In this document: piece by piece, positions 17,450 to 26,143 of the stretch | Layout: the number at the start of each line of letters is the position of its first letter | How positions within the stretch are numbered: the stretch's first letter is position 1 | Assembly: GCF_927798175.1 (NCBI RefSeq) | Contig: NZ_CAKMMP010000004.1 | Location: forward strand, 124,001 to 188,000 | Direction of reading: 5' to 3' | Length of the DNA stretch: 64,000 bases | Source of the DNA: Paenibacillus sp. JJ-223 | Lineage (GTDB): Bacteria; Bacillota; Bacilli; Paenibacillales; Paenibacillaceae | Program-made: the position numbers and the translations under genes | The notes under the pieces: generated by a model | The model's database searches: none | Told to the model about the DNA's origin: nothing | The model's input: only the letters and a program-made list of their open reading frames with translations

Positions 17450-18393
17450 GAGGAGACTCCCCCTTTGCGCAAACGAATTCTCGGGTCGATCCAGCCATAG
17501 AGCAGGTCTACGAGCAGATTCACCAAAATGGTAAACGCACCTGTCATCATGAGATATCCCTGTATGAGCGGATAATCCCGCTGGAAAATAGCCTCCACCG
17601 CCATGCTGCCCAATCCGGGCCAGGAGAACAGCGTTTCAACAACGACCGAGCCGGCAATCAAACTGCCAAAGGTCATTCCAAACACCGTCAGCACCGGGAT
17701 ACACGCCGCACGCAGCGCATATTGCAGGACGATTTTGAATTCGCCGATGCCTCGCGCCCTTGCAGAACGGACGTATTCCGTGGACAAGCTTTCAAGCATG
17801 CCGGTTTTGAGCAGCTGTGTGTGGACCGCCGCCAGACCGAAACCAAGCGTAATGGATGGCAGCACCAGATGTTTAAATTCGCCCTTGCCCATCGTGGGCA
17901 GCCAGTGCATTTTGGTTGAAAACAGGTAGATCAGAATCAGACCGATCCAGAACGTCGGCATGGATGCCCCCAGCAAAGCAAACATTTTGCCAAAATGATC
18001 AGGCAATCTTCCCGGAAAACGCGCAGCCAGCAAACCCAGCGGGACGGAAATCAGCACCATCACGGTTATGCCGCCCATCGCAAGCTGTAACGTGGCTGGC
18101 AAACGATCCAGCAATTCGTCAAGGACCGGTTTGTTCTTCAACAGCGAATCGCCGAAGTCAAGCGTCATCACATTCGTCATCCAGCTCCAGTATTGAACGG
18201 CCAAAGGCCGGTTGAAACCAAGCTCCTCGCGCAGCGCCTCTGCCTGTGCCCGGGTTGCCTGCATTTCATCCGCTCGCAGCAAACTCATCACCGGATCGCC
18301 GGGAGCAAGCTTCATCAGCACAAAAACGACAATCGATAAAACAAACAACACGATGACCAGTTGAGTCAGCCGTCGCCCTATCCATTTCAACAC
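17446..18393 (-). CDS. ABC transporter permease (CntB/DppB/NikB-like)
   Basis: 315 residues. TM1 is ~9-32 followed by the DppB landmark KLAPGDPVMSLL; the cytoplasmic loop ARGIGEFKIVLQYALRAACIPVL contains the EAA motif. The C-terminus ...LVDLLYGWIDPRIRLRKG is characteristic. The gene starts (GTG) one base after the stop of the binding-protein gene and overlaps the next permease, so the cluster is tightly coupled. Together with CntC it forms the channel for a metal-opine or nickel chelate in the assigned model; peptides are the alternative. Confidence 0.9.
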   Translation of the reverse strand: MLKWIGRRLTQLVIVLFVLSIVVFVLMKLAPGDPVMSLLRADEMQATRAQAEALREELGFNRPLAVQYWSWMTNVMTLDFGDSLLKNKPVLDELLDRLPATLQLAMGGITVMVLISVPLGLLAARFPGRLPDHFGKMFALLGASMPTFWIGLILIYLFSTKMHWLPTMGKGEFKHLVLPSITLGFGLAAVHTQLLKTGMLESLSTEYVRSARARGIGEFKIVLQYALRAACIPVLTVFGMTFGSLIAGSVVVETLFSWPGLGSMAVEAIFQRDYPLIQGYLMMTGAFTILVNLLVDLLYGWIDPRIRLRKGGVSS

Positions 18394-18394
18394 G

Positions 18395-19990
18395 TCAGTT
18401 CACGTCCATCTTATTCGTCATAAAGTAGTAGTCCTCGGCGCCCGGTTTCCAGCCTGTGACACGGTCGCTCATACCCACGATGATATTCGGATAGACGATA
18501 TAAGCATGCGGCATGTACTGCTTGGAAATTTCCACCGCTTCCTGCGTCAGACGGATTCGTTCGTCCATATCGCTTGCTGCATTCAACGTGTTAACCACGC
18601 CCGACAGCTCATCGATCTCGATATCGGCTGCGTTCAGTGCCCCGCCGGGCATCAATGCCGAATTAAGGAAATATCCACCATCGCCGCGAGGCGCGGACAG
18701 ATTGCTGTACGTCACGATATCCCAGTTGTTATTGTCACGGATGGCCGTGTCTACATTTTCCACCGTTCGGATGTTGATCGTTACACCGGCTTTCAGCGCT
18801 TCAGATTGAAACACCTGGGCAATAAGCGGCAGCTCCGGACGTGCCTTGTACGTCAACAATTCCAGCGTCAACGGTTGTCCGTCTTTCACCATTTTCCCGT
18901 TCTCGAGCACATAACCGGCCTCCTGCAACAGCGCTTTGGCCTGCTCGACGTTTTCCGGTTGAACGGGATCTGTGCTGCCGAACGGAAGGCTCGCATTAAA
19001 CGGACCGTTGGCTGGAGCGGCATACCCCAACATGACGTCATTCGCAATGCTTTGGCGATCCAGCAGCAAATTCAGAGCCTGTCTTACTTTCAATTCCTTC
19101 GTTGCCTCCCCCGCCGGGTTAAACAACAGGAAGTGCACGCGCAATCCCGGAAGTGATTCCACATGCAAATCGGAAGACTGCTCGATCGGTTCCACGGATT
19201 CAGCAGGCAACTGCGTGGCAATGTCGACCTCGCCCGATTGCAGCGCCAATGATCGCACGTTACCATCCTCGTTGAATTTGAAATCGACCTGCTGCAGCGG
19301 GGAAGCGCCATCCCAATACCCGTCATAACATTCCAATTGAATTTGGATACCTGGCGAAAAGCTCGTTACCTTAAAGGGGCCCGTACCCACGGGCGCCAGA
19401 TTGAAATTTTTCGTACCCATTGCTTTTTCCGCTTCAACGTTAATGATCGAAGCATAAGGGTTGATCAGCTCCGATACGAGGGCAGGATTCGGTTTGTTGG
19501 TCACAATGGTCAACTGCTGCCCTTGAGCCTGCATGCTTTTGATATCGAGTGCATTTTTCAATGCCCCATTCACGCTAACAGCACGCTCCAGCGAAGCTTG
19601 GACCGCCGCCGCATCAAGCGGAGCACCATCTTGGAAAGTCACGCCATTCCTGATCTCAAAGATCCATGTATCATCTCCCTGTGCTTCCCAACGGGTGGCA
19701 AGCCAAGGCTGTACGGCCAGATTCTCGTCTAACCTGACAAGGGTTTCCGTAATTCCTGCCCGTACCGCCACAAGGTCATTGGAAGGGTCAAGCATACTGC
19801 TCTTGAAATGGAACAACAACGTCATCTTTTTAACCGCAGATTCACTTTGGGATGCTGAGCCCGCGGAGGTTCCTTCACCAGACCCGCCACCTGCCTTTGC
19901 GCCGCATGAAGACAATATCATTGCCGAGGCAAGCACCGTTAGCGTCAATAACAACCATTTTTTACACAACACTCGCTTTTTGTTTTTCAA
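18395..19990 (-). CDS. Nickel/opine-metallophore-type substrate-binding lipoprotein (CntA-like)
   Basis: 531 residues in the chosen frame, close to S. aureus CntA. SBP_bac_5 family. Lipobox MILSSC gives the lipidated Cys. Family features: ITETLVRLDENLAVQPWLATRWEAQGDDTWIFEIRNGVTFQDG and VGTGPFKVTSF. The pattern after the lipobox (KMTLLFHFKSSMLDPSNDLVAVRAG) is of the NikA/CntA kind rather than OppA. A TTG start is chosen (MKNKKRVLCKKW) because AGGAAGG lies ~12 nt before it and the signal peptide is then well formed; a longer in-frame ATG at 20059 lacks an SD. It is first in the operon, with a promoter at 20102-20130. Confidence 0.82.
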   Translation of the reverse strand: MKNKKRVLCKKWLLLTLTVLASAMILSSCGAKAGGGSGEGTSAGSASQSESAVKKMTLLFHFKSSMLDPSNDLVAVRAGITETLVRLDENLAVQPWLATRWEAQGDDTWIFEIRNGVTFQDGAPLDAAAVQASLERAVSVNGALKNALDIKSMQAQGQQLTIVTNKPNPALVSELINPYASIINVEAEKAMGTKNFNLAPVGTGPFKVTSFSPGIQIQLECYDGYWDGASPLQQVDFKFNEDGNVRSLALQSGEVDIATQLPAESVEPIEQSSDLHVESLPGLRVHFLLFNPAGEATKELKVRQALNLLLDRQSIANDVMLGYAAPANGPFNASLPFGSTDPVQPENVEQAKALLQEAGYVLENGKMVKDGQPLTLELLTYKARPELPLIAQVFQSEALKAGVTINIRTVENVDTAIRDNNNWDIVTYSNLSAPRGDGGYFLNSALMPGGALNAADIEIDELSGVVNTLNAASDMDERIRLTQEAVEISKQYMPHAYIVYPNIIVGMSDRVTGWKPGAEDYYFMTNKMDVN

Positions 19991-20101
19991 TGAATGGTCA
20001 ATCCTTCCTTCTGCTTCTCTTAAAACCGCAATCAAAGCTATTAAGACAGTAATTTTCACACTATCGGAGAATCCCTTTATTTCCCTGTCATATTTTCTAT
20101 C

Positions 20102-20130
20102 ATTATATGTAATTCAATCTATGTTGTACA
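20102..20130 (-). promoter_or_regulatory. Candidate SigA promoter of the cnt-like operon
   Basis: On the minus strand, TGTACA and a perfect TATAAT are separated by exactly 17 bp, about 110 bp before the TTG start of the binding-protein gene. No clear Zur or Fur box is visible. Confidence 0.5.
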
Positions 20131-20131
20131 C

Positions 20132-20160
20132 ACAAAAAAAGACTGACACCAATGTGCCAG
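20132..20160 (-). terminator. Terminator after the M20 hydrolase gene
   Basis: CTGGCAC pairs with GTGTCAG (one G-U) around ATTG, then seven T residues. It separates the sulfur cluster from the cnt-like operon. Confidence 0.8.
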
Positions 20161-20172
20161 CCCTTGCTTCAT

Positions 20173-21423
20173 TTATATTTCATTTCCGAAGTGTTCTTTC
20201 CGTGCTTGTCTCAGTGCGTTCTCCGCGAGAGATGCAAGCAGTTCAGCCCCCAGCGGCAGCGCCCGTTCATCCAAATCAAAAGCAGGATGATGCCATTCGT
20301 GCGACCCGGAAGTACCTAAGAAAAGAAACAGGCCCGGAACCTCCCTTTGATAAAAAGAAAAATCCTCGCCTGCCGGTGACGGCAGCGGCCTGACGCCATT
20401 CAATCCTACAGCTGCGGCGGTCTGTTCCGCCAAGGCTGCAAGCGAAGGGTCATTGACCACGGCAGGAGGTCCCTGAATCCAGCGGACCGTGGCGGTGGTG
20501 CCGTATGCCGCGGCTACGCCAGCCACCACCTGGTTGAAGCGCTCCCTGATGCGTGCCCGCACCTTCTCTTCAAACGTACGAACCGTGCCGTCGAGCACCG
20601 CTTCCTCCGGAATGACGTTCCAGGCCGTGCCGCTATGGATTTTGGTCACGCTGATCACGGCGCTTTCCTGCGCTCCGACATTTCGGCTCACGATGGACTG
20701 CAAGGCCGTGACGATATGGGATGCCACCACGATCGGATCAATGCCTGCCTCAGGTACGGCCGCGTGGCTTCCTTTGCCCTGCACCTTAACGACAAAGCCG
20801 TCCGCGGCGGCCATGAGTGCACCTTCGCGGATGCCAACGCTGCCTACCTGCAAGTCAGGTTTGTTATGCAGACCGAAGATGGCTTGAACATCCTGCAGCG
20901 CACCGGTTTGAACCACTTGTTTGGCCCCCGTCGCTTTTTCTTCCGAAGGCTGGAACAGAAGGCGAACCCTGCCCGGCAGCCGCGATTCGCGTTGCTTTAA
21001 CAATTCGGCAGCGCCGATCAGTATGGCCGTATGAGCGTCATGTCCGCAGGCATGCATCTTTCCGGACACCTGTGACGCATACTCCAGTTTCGTTTCTTCC
21101 TGGATCGGCAGTGCATCAATGTCGGCCCTTAACGCAACAACCGGACCTTCGCCTTCCCCGATTTCGGCAACCAGTCCGGTGCGAAGCGAGTATTCCTCGG
21201 CAATGCGAATACCTTGTTCCTCCAGCCAGCCCCGGATGGATTCCGTCGTTTCCCATTCCTCGCCCGACAATTCCGGATGACGATGCAAATGACGACGGAT
21301 AGCCGTCAATCGTTCCGCGAAGGAAAGATCCTGGCCGCGATCCGCCATATCCGATAAGGATTTTGGTTCTTTAGGCGCATCCTGCGAATCCTGCGCCTCT
21401 CGCTGCTCCAATTCGCTTTTCAT
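20173..21423 (-). CDS. M20 family amidohydrolase (YtnL/YxeP/hippurate hydrolase type)
   Basis: 416 residues. A metal-dependent deacylase: RRHLHRHPELSGEEWET, ALRADIDALPIQEETKLEYAS, GKMHACGHDAHTAILIGAA (metal ligands), LLFQPSEEKATGAKQVV and the dimerisation lid; C-terminal SPAGEDFSFYQREVPGLFLFLG. It is exactly the family of N-acyl-cysteine deacylases in the B. subtilis ytm and yxe organosulfur operons. Its place after a flavin monooxygenase, LysR and FMN reductase genes supports N-acetyl-S-alkylcysteine salvage (inference). The start at MKSELEQ is chosen for AAGGGGG 8 nt upstream. The first ~35 residues form a charged, low-complexity extension not normal for the family. Confidence 0.88.
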   Translation of the reverse strand: MKSELEQREAQDSQDAPKEPKSLSDMADRGQDLSFAERLTAIRRHLHRHPELSGEEWETTESIRGWLEEQGIRIAEEYSLRTGLVAEIGEGEGPVVALRADIDALPIQEETKLEYASQVSGKMHACGHDAHTAILIGAAELLKQRESRLPGRVRLLFQPSEEKATGAKQVVQTGALQDVQAIFGLHNKPDLQVGSVGIREGALMAAADGFVVKVQGKGSHAAVPEAGIDPIVVASHIVTALQSIVSRNVGAQESAVISVTKIHSGTAWNVIPEEAVLDGTVRTFEEKVRARIRERFNQVVAGVAAAYGTTATVRWIQGPPAVVNDPSLAALAEQTAAAVGLNGVRPLPSPAGEDFSFYQREVPGLFLFLGTSGSHEWHHPAFDLDERALPLGAELLASLAENALRQARKEHFGNEI

Positions 21424-21550
21424 GAAATGGCCCCCTTGGTTCAATTTCTGATCCATCAGATCGTTATGGAACACGTCATTTCGCCATCAAAGCTGCAACT
21501 TCTCTGGTCGTGATCCGATTCGCGGTAATTTAATTTTGGCACAACAGAGG

Positions 21551-22612
21551 TTAGCCGACAACGGTCTGGATAGCTTCATGCTCTGCCTCAAATGCATCCA
21601 GCCCTTGCTCTACCAACGCCTCGCGCAGCAGCTCGAAGGAACGCAGTCTTTTGCCGAAATCGCGGGTTGCCGTTGTTACGATCAGTTCATCAAAGGCAAA
21701 ATCCCGCTGCAGCTTGGCCACAACCCGGCCTACGCTCTCCTTGTTGCCCTTGATCGTGCTTGGTTCAAGCACCTCGATCCGGTATTTTTCATTCGATTGC
21801 TCGCCAAACTGTTCCGCTTGTTCAATCGAACCGACCGTCAGCGTTTTGCCGCCTTCCAGGTGAATTTTAACGAGTTTGTGCTCGCTGGTCAGTTCCTTGG
21901 CCTCTTCCTCCGTCTCCGCCACGATGAGCGCCGCTGCCAATGCCACGTAAGGCTCGGAACCGCCGGAACGGTCGAATTGTTCGCGATACACGCGGAAGGC
22001 CTCCTGCGCCACCTCCGTGTTGCCGTTAATGAACAGAGAAAATACATAAGGCAATCCTAACTCGGCGGCCATCGCCGCGCTATCCACGCTGGCTCCAAGC
22101 ACGTAGAGCTCGGCAGGCGCATCGACGACCGGTGCGGCACGCAAGCCTGCCAGAGGATGCGTCTCGTCCGCAAGCGGTTCATTGTGAATATACCGCTTGA
22201 CTTGCAGTATCTTTTCTTTTAGTGGAGCCGCATCGCTCACTCCCTCCTGCAGGGCTTGGGTGGAGCGCGGCAAACCTCCCGGCGCGCGACCGATGCCCAG
22301 ATCCACCCGTCCCTGACCAAGGGCGGCAAGCACGTTGAAGTTCTCGGCCACCTTATACGGGCTGTAATGCTGCAGCATCACTCCGCCGGAACCCAAACGA
22401 ATCCGCTCCGTATGGGCAAGCAGGTGCGAAATCAATACCTCGGGCGACGAGCCGGCGACATGCTCCGAATCGTGATGTTCCGATACCCACAACCGATGGA
22501 ATCCAAGCCGCTCCGCCGCCTTGGCAAGCTCGATCGTATGCCGGAAAGCCTGTACCGGCGTTTCTCCTTCATAGATCGGGGTCTGATCCAAAATACCAAT
22601 ACGAATACTCAT
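21551..22612 (-). CDS. LLM-class flavin-dependent monooxygenase, MsnO8 family
   Basis: 353 residues. A bacterial-luciferase-like TIM barrel. Diagnostic stretches: GILDQTPIYEGETPVQAF, LGFHRLWVSEHH, AGSSPEVLISHLLAHTERIRLGSGGVMLQHYSPYKVAE and GRVDLGIGRAPGG. The best fit is the MsnO8 subfamily, which includes YtmO/YvbT-like proteins next to sulfur genes. It uses reduced FMN, probably supplied by the SsuE-like reductase encoded ~1 kb upstream. The start is fixed by GAAGGAGG 7 nt before ATG, 40 bp after LysR. A C-S cleaving role is inferred from context. Confidence 0.87.
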   Translation of the reverse strand: MSIRIGILDQTPIYEGETPVQAFRHTIELAKAAERLGFHRLWVSEHHDSEHVAGSSPEVLISHLLAHTERIRLGSGGVMLQHYSPYKVAENFNVLAALGQGRVDLGIGRAPGGLPRSTQALQEGVSDAAPLKEKILQVKRYIHNEPLADETHPLAGLRAAPVVDAPAELYVLGASVDSAAMAAELGLPYVFSLFINGNTEVAQEAFRVYREQFDRSGGSEPYVALAAALIVAETEEEAKELTSEHKLVKIHLEGGKTLTVGSIEQAEQFGEQSNEKYRIEVLEPSTIKGNKESVGRVVAKLQRDFAFDELIVTTATRDFGKRLRSFELLREALVEQGLDAFEAEHEAIQTVVG

Positions 22613-22651
22613 CCTTTTTCCTCCTTCGCATGCCAACCTGCCTTGCCTCAT

Positions 22652-23524
22652 CTATAACTTCCGCAACAGCTCCCCGAAAGGCTCCGCAAACGGCGAATGT
22701 TGTTCTTTCAATGTCACGACGCTGATCTGTAACGACACGCCCGCGACTTCATGCACCTGGATCGGAAACAATTCCTGTTCGCCAACTTCCTTCTGCACCG
22801 TCAATCCGGGCAAAAAAGCGATGCCCGCCTTCTGAAGCACAAGCTTCTTCGCGGTTTCCGACTGATCCACATGGTAGGCGATATCCGGCGGTTGCTCCAG
22901 CGAGTCGAATGCCCGGTGAATCCGCAGCCAGTCGAGCGATCCACATTCGAAGAACACAAGCAGCTCATCCCGCAGCGCTTCCATGCTGACGTGTCCTTTT
23001 TCAATGAACGGATGTCCTTTGTACACGTAAAGTTGAATGGGATCTTCGTAAAAAGCGACCGTGCGAATGGCTGGATGCATAACCTTGCGCACAAACGCCA
23101 GATCAATTTCCTGGTTCAACAGCTTGGCAACCAGTTGGTCCGTCGTCGCCGTCGTCAATTTGACCGTTACATCCGGATAGGCTTCCCTGACCTTCGGCAG
23201 GAAATCGGGGAGGACATAGGTGGACACCGAGATGGTACTGCCGAGTCGCAGCGCATTCGGCGTCGTGCGCCGCTGCTGCAGCTTCTGTTTTCCCTTCTGG
23301 ATCACCTGCAGCACCTGCTGGGCGTACGGCAGGAATTTCCTGCCTTCCTCCGTGAGCACGATCTGTTTGCCAAGCCGGTCGAACAGCTTGCAGCCGAGCT
23401 CGCGTTCCAGCGACTGAATGCGTGCCGTTACGGAAGGCTGGGACAAAAAAAGCACTTCGGCAGCTTTATTGAAGCTTCCGTAATGATTGATATATACAAA
23501 TGCTTCAATGTTCTCAATGTTCAT
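22652..23524 (-). CDS. LysR-type regulator
   Basis: 290 residues. An N-terminal winged helix (residues 1-60: FVYINHYGSFNKAAEVLFLSQPSVTARIQSLERELGCKLFDR) and a C-terminal co-inducer domain (~90-290). It lies inside the organosulfur gene set, on the same strand, between FMN reductase and the MsnO8 oxygenase. B. subtilis controls the comparable ytmI operon by the LysR protein YtlI, so it is likely a local activator (inference). The start is set by GGAGG 6 nt upstream of ATG-AAC-ATT. An 18-bp dyad sits 23 bp before the start and may be its own site. Confidence 0.9.
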   Translation of the reverse strand: MNIENIEAFVYINHYGSFNKAAEVLFLSQPSVTARIQSLERELGCKLFDRLGKQIVLTEEGRKFLPYAQQVLQVIQKGKQKLQQRRTTPNALRLGSTISVSTYVLPDFLPKVREAYPDVTVKLTTATTDQLVAKLLNQEIDLAFVRKVMHPAIRTVAFYEDPIQLYVYKGHPFIEKGHVSMEALRDELLVFFECGSLDWLRIHRAFDSLEQPPDIAYHVDQSETAKKLVLQKAGIAFLPGLTVQKEVGEQELFPIQVHEVAGVSLQISVVTLKEQHSPFAEPFGELLRKL

Positions 23525-23546
23525 AAGCGCCTCCGTATCCTTATCC

Positions 23547-23564
23547 ATTGACGATAACGTCAAT
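23547..23564. promoter_or_regulatory. 18-bp dyad before the lysR gene
   Basis: ATTGACGATAACGTCAAT has perfect 7-bp arms ATTGACG / CGTCAAT around ATAA. Its location directly upstream of the lysR ribosome binding site fits an autoregulatory operator, but it could be an mRNA hairpin. Confidence 0.4.
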
Positions 23565-23593
23565 ATTGATTTAACCCATTAATTTACTTGGTT

Positions 23594-24142
23594 TTAGGAA
23601 ATCGTAATGCTCTCCCTGCTTAATGTCAATACCAATTCTTCCAAAGCGCGATCCAAACGTGCGGCGATCTCCGCCGAGAGGGCATAGGTCCCGTCTTCCA
23701 GACGTTCAATGCCCTGATCCACGGCATATACGCCGCCAAGGATATGTCTTCCGCCGAGGGCGGCTAACACAGGTTTCAACGCGTAATCGATCGCCAGCAA
23801 ATGCGCAATGGAACCGCCGATGACGAGCGGAAGCGCAAGCTTTCCTTTCAATCCCTCCTGCGGGACCAGATCCAGAAACAACTTCAGTACGCCGGAATAG
23901 GCAGCTTTGTATACCGGGGTGGACACAATCACCGCATCCGCTGCCTGCACAAGCGCAAGCGCGTCCTGAATGGCAGGACTGTCGAACTTGGCCTGAACCA
24001 CATCCTCGGCCGGCAGATCAGCGACATGGATAATATTCACTGTAAGGCCTGCTTCGCCCAATTTCCCTGCACTGTAATCGATCAGTCCTGTCAGGCGGGA
24101 ACGCTTGGATGGCGATCCCGCGATAATTACGACGTTTGACAT
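23594..24142 (-). CDS. NADPH-dependent FMN reductase (SsuE-like)
   Basis: 182 residues, flavodoxin-like fold. The N-terminal phosphate-binding loop is IIAGSPSKRSRLTGLIDY; the flavin-contact stretch is VIVSTPVYKAAYSGVLKLFLDLVPQEGLKGK; GGSIAHLLAIDYALKPVLAALGG is a strong SsuE signature. These enzymes make free FMNH2 for two-component monooxygenases; two such oxygenases are encoded in the same cluster. The start ATG (MSNVVII) follows GGAGGGA by 7-8 nt. It comes 33 bp after the DppC-like permease gene. Confidence 0.92.
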   Translation of the reverse strand: MSNVVIIAGSPSKRSRLTGLIDYSAGKLGEAGLTVNIIHVADLPAEDVVQAKFDSPAIQDALALVQAADAVIVSTPVYKAAYSGVLKLFLDLVPQEGLKGKLALPLVIGGSIAHLLAIDYALKPVLAALGGRHILGGVYAVDQGIERLEDGTYALSAEIAARLDRALEELVLTLSRESITIS

Positions 24143-24175
24143 TAACAATCCCTCCTCAAGCGATCTTGGTATGTG

Positions 24176-25093
24176 TTAAGCCGTTCCTTTGGTTTGCGGG
24201 TCCAATCGGTCGCGCAGCACGTCGCCGATCAGATTGACCGCGAGCACAAACAGCGTAATGACGAGTCCCGGGAATGTGCAAATCCACCATGCCACGGTCA
24301 GGTAGCCCCTGCCCTGTGAGAGCAGCATGCCCCAATCCGGAACTTCCTTGAGCACGCCGAGCCCGAGAAAGCTGAGCCCCGATCCCGTCAGGATGGAGGT
24401 ACCTACGCCAAGCGTAGCCATAACGAGCAGCGGAGACAACGAATGCGGCAGGACATGCCTCCAAAAAATACGCGCGTTCGAACCGCCCAAGGAACGGGTA
24501 GCCGTAATGAACGGCAGCCCCTTTACCGACATGACCTGCCCACGAAGCACGCGCGCATATCCCGGAATGGCTGCGACGGCCACGGCGAGCGCGATGTTCA
24601 TCAGTCCGGGGCCAAGCGCCGCCGCAACAGACAGTGCCAGCAGAATCCCGGGAACGGCCATCAGAATATCGACGGAACGCATAATGACGGTATCCACCAT
24701 TCCGCCCGCGTACCCCGAAATGATGCCAAGCGCGCTCCCCACCAGTCCCCCCACCAGAACGGAGACGAGACCGATGAGCAGGGAATCCCGGCTGCCATGC
24801 ACAACGACGCTAAAAATGTCGCGTCCGAAATAATCGGTGCCGAACCAGTGCGCTGCTGAAGGAGCCTGCAAAATCGCGTCCGTCATCATTTCCGTCGGAG
24901 AATAAGGAGCGATCCATCCCGGCACGATGGCACAGGCCACGATAAAAGCAACCACGACCAGTGCGGAATAATAAAACCACCGCGATATCGCAAACGATGC
25001 TTTGATGCGTTTGCGAATGCCGCCCCGCCAACGAATGCGCCCAGTGGTTCGGTTCCATGCTTTCTTTTCCTGAGCCAGCGGCTTCATGCTCAT
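24176..25093 (-). CDS. Peptide-type ABC transporter permease (DppC-like)
   Basis: 305 residues. A basic cytoplasmic N-terminus (~1-40), TM1 ~42-65, the landmark HWFGTDYFGRDIFSVVVHGSRDSL and an EAA loop RSLGGSNARIFWRHVLPHSLSPLL. It partners with the DppB-like permease encoded just before. Substrate inferred from neighbours: a sulfur compound such as an S-substituted cysteine or small peptide/glutathione derivative. No ATPase gene follows: the next gene is FMN reductase. Confidence 0.9.
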   Translation of the reverse strand: MSMKPLAQEKKAWNRTTGRIRWRGGIRKRIKASFAISRWFYYSALVVVAFIVACAIVPGWIAPYSPTEMMTDAILQAPSAAHWFGTDYFGRDIFSVVVHGSRDSLLIGLVSVLVGGLVGSALGIISGYAGGMVDTVIMRSVDILMAVPGILLALSVAAALGPGLMNIALAVAVAAIPGYARVLRGQVMSVKGLPFITATRSLGGSNARIFWRHVLPHSLSPLLVMATLGVGTSILTGSGLSFLGLGVLKEVPDWGMLLSQGRGYLTVAWWICTFPGLVITLFVLAVNLIGDVLRDRLDPQTKGTA

Positions 25094-25151
25094 CTGCTTC
25101 TCCCCCCTGCTTCGTGCAAATGCCCTTCGATATTCCGCATATCTGCCATCG

Positions 25152-26084
25152 TCATGCCTTCACCGCACGCCTGATCCTTGGATCGATGTACGCGTAGGAG
25201 ATGTCGACCAGCAAATTCAGGACCACGTAAATGATGGCCGTAAAAAAGACGACGCCCTGCACGACAGGCAAATCCTTGGCCATCAGCGCATCCGCGATGA
25301 TTCGCCCGATGCCTTGTCTGGAGAACACCGTTTCTACCACCACGGTTCCTGCCAGCAAGTCGGCAATCATCATGCCGATGACGGTGACGGCGGGGATCAG
25401 CGCATTGCGTAAAGCATGCCCGTACATGATCGTTCGCTGCGTCAGCCCTTTGGCTCGCAGCGCAACGACAAACGGTTCGTTGATCACTTCCAGCATACTG
25501 TTGCGCACCATGCGCACGATAAATCCTGCACCTACCAGCCCAAGGGTTGCCGCCGGAAGCACCAGGGAACTGAAGCCCTCCGACCCCATGGCCGGGAACC
25601 AGCCCAACTGTACCGAAAATAACAGGATCAACAAGATTCCGGTCCAAAACGTCGGCATCGAGATGCCGAACAACCCGACCAGTCTGGCGACAATGTCAAT
25701 GACGCCATTGCGATGAATGGCGGACAGTACGCCGAGCGTAATGCCAACGACGATTGCGATAATGGCGCTGAGCGCCGTCAAGGCAAGCGTAGCCGGGAAA
25801 TGCTCCAGTATTTTCGGCAGCACCGGGTCGGAATTCAGCATGGACTTGCCGAAATCGCCGCGCAGCATATCGCCGAAATAGTTGGCAAACTGGATATAGA
25901 AAGGCTGATCCAGCCCAAGCTGTGCCCGCAGGTTTGCGATCATTTCCGGCGTGGCCGAGGAAGGGTCCAGCATGAGCAGGACCGGATCCCCCGGCAGAAG
26001 GTACATGATGCAGTACACCAGCACCGAAGCTCCAAAAATGACGAACAATGAGGTCGCGATCCGGGTCAGTATCGTTTGTGCCAT
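25152..26084 (-). CDS. Peptide-type ABC transporter permease (DppB-like)
   Basis: 310 residues. Starts MAQTILTRIATSLFVIFGASVLVY (TM1), then LLPGDPVLLML, the DppB landmark. The EAA-type loop is LRAKGLTQRTIMYGHALRNALIPAVTV; C-terminal LVDISYAYIDPRIRRAVKA. AAGGAGAT lies ~10 nt upstream of the chosen ATG; a longer in-frame start at 26117 lacks an SD. It sits between the binding protein and the DppC-like gene. Confidence 0.9.
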   Translation of the reverse strand: MAQTILTRIATSLFVIFGASVLVYCIMYLLPGDPVLLMLDPSSATPEMIANLRAQLGLDQPFYIQFANYFGDMLRGDFGKSMLNSDPVLPKILEHFPATLALTALSAIIAIVVGITLGVLSAIHRNGVIDIVARLVGLFGISMPTFWTGILLILLFSVQLGWFPAMGSEGFSSLVLPAATLGLVGAGFIVRMVRNSMLEVINEPFVVALRAKGLTQRTIMYGHALRNALIPAVTVIGMMIADLLAGTVVVETVFSRQGIGRIIADALMAKDLPVVQGVVFFTAIIYVVLNLLVDISYAYIDPRIRRAVKA

Positions 26085-26143
26085 GCCGGGACATCTCCTT
26101 CCTGAATGTAAATTCATGCATCGTCAAAATGCATCAAGCGGCG

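Noticed and set aside
19991..20130. Zur or Fur box before the cnt-like operon
   Set aside because: The region is AT-rich, but no sequence matches either consensus well enough.
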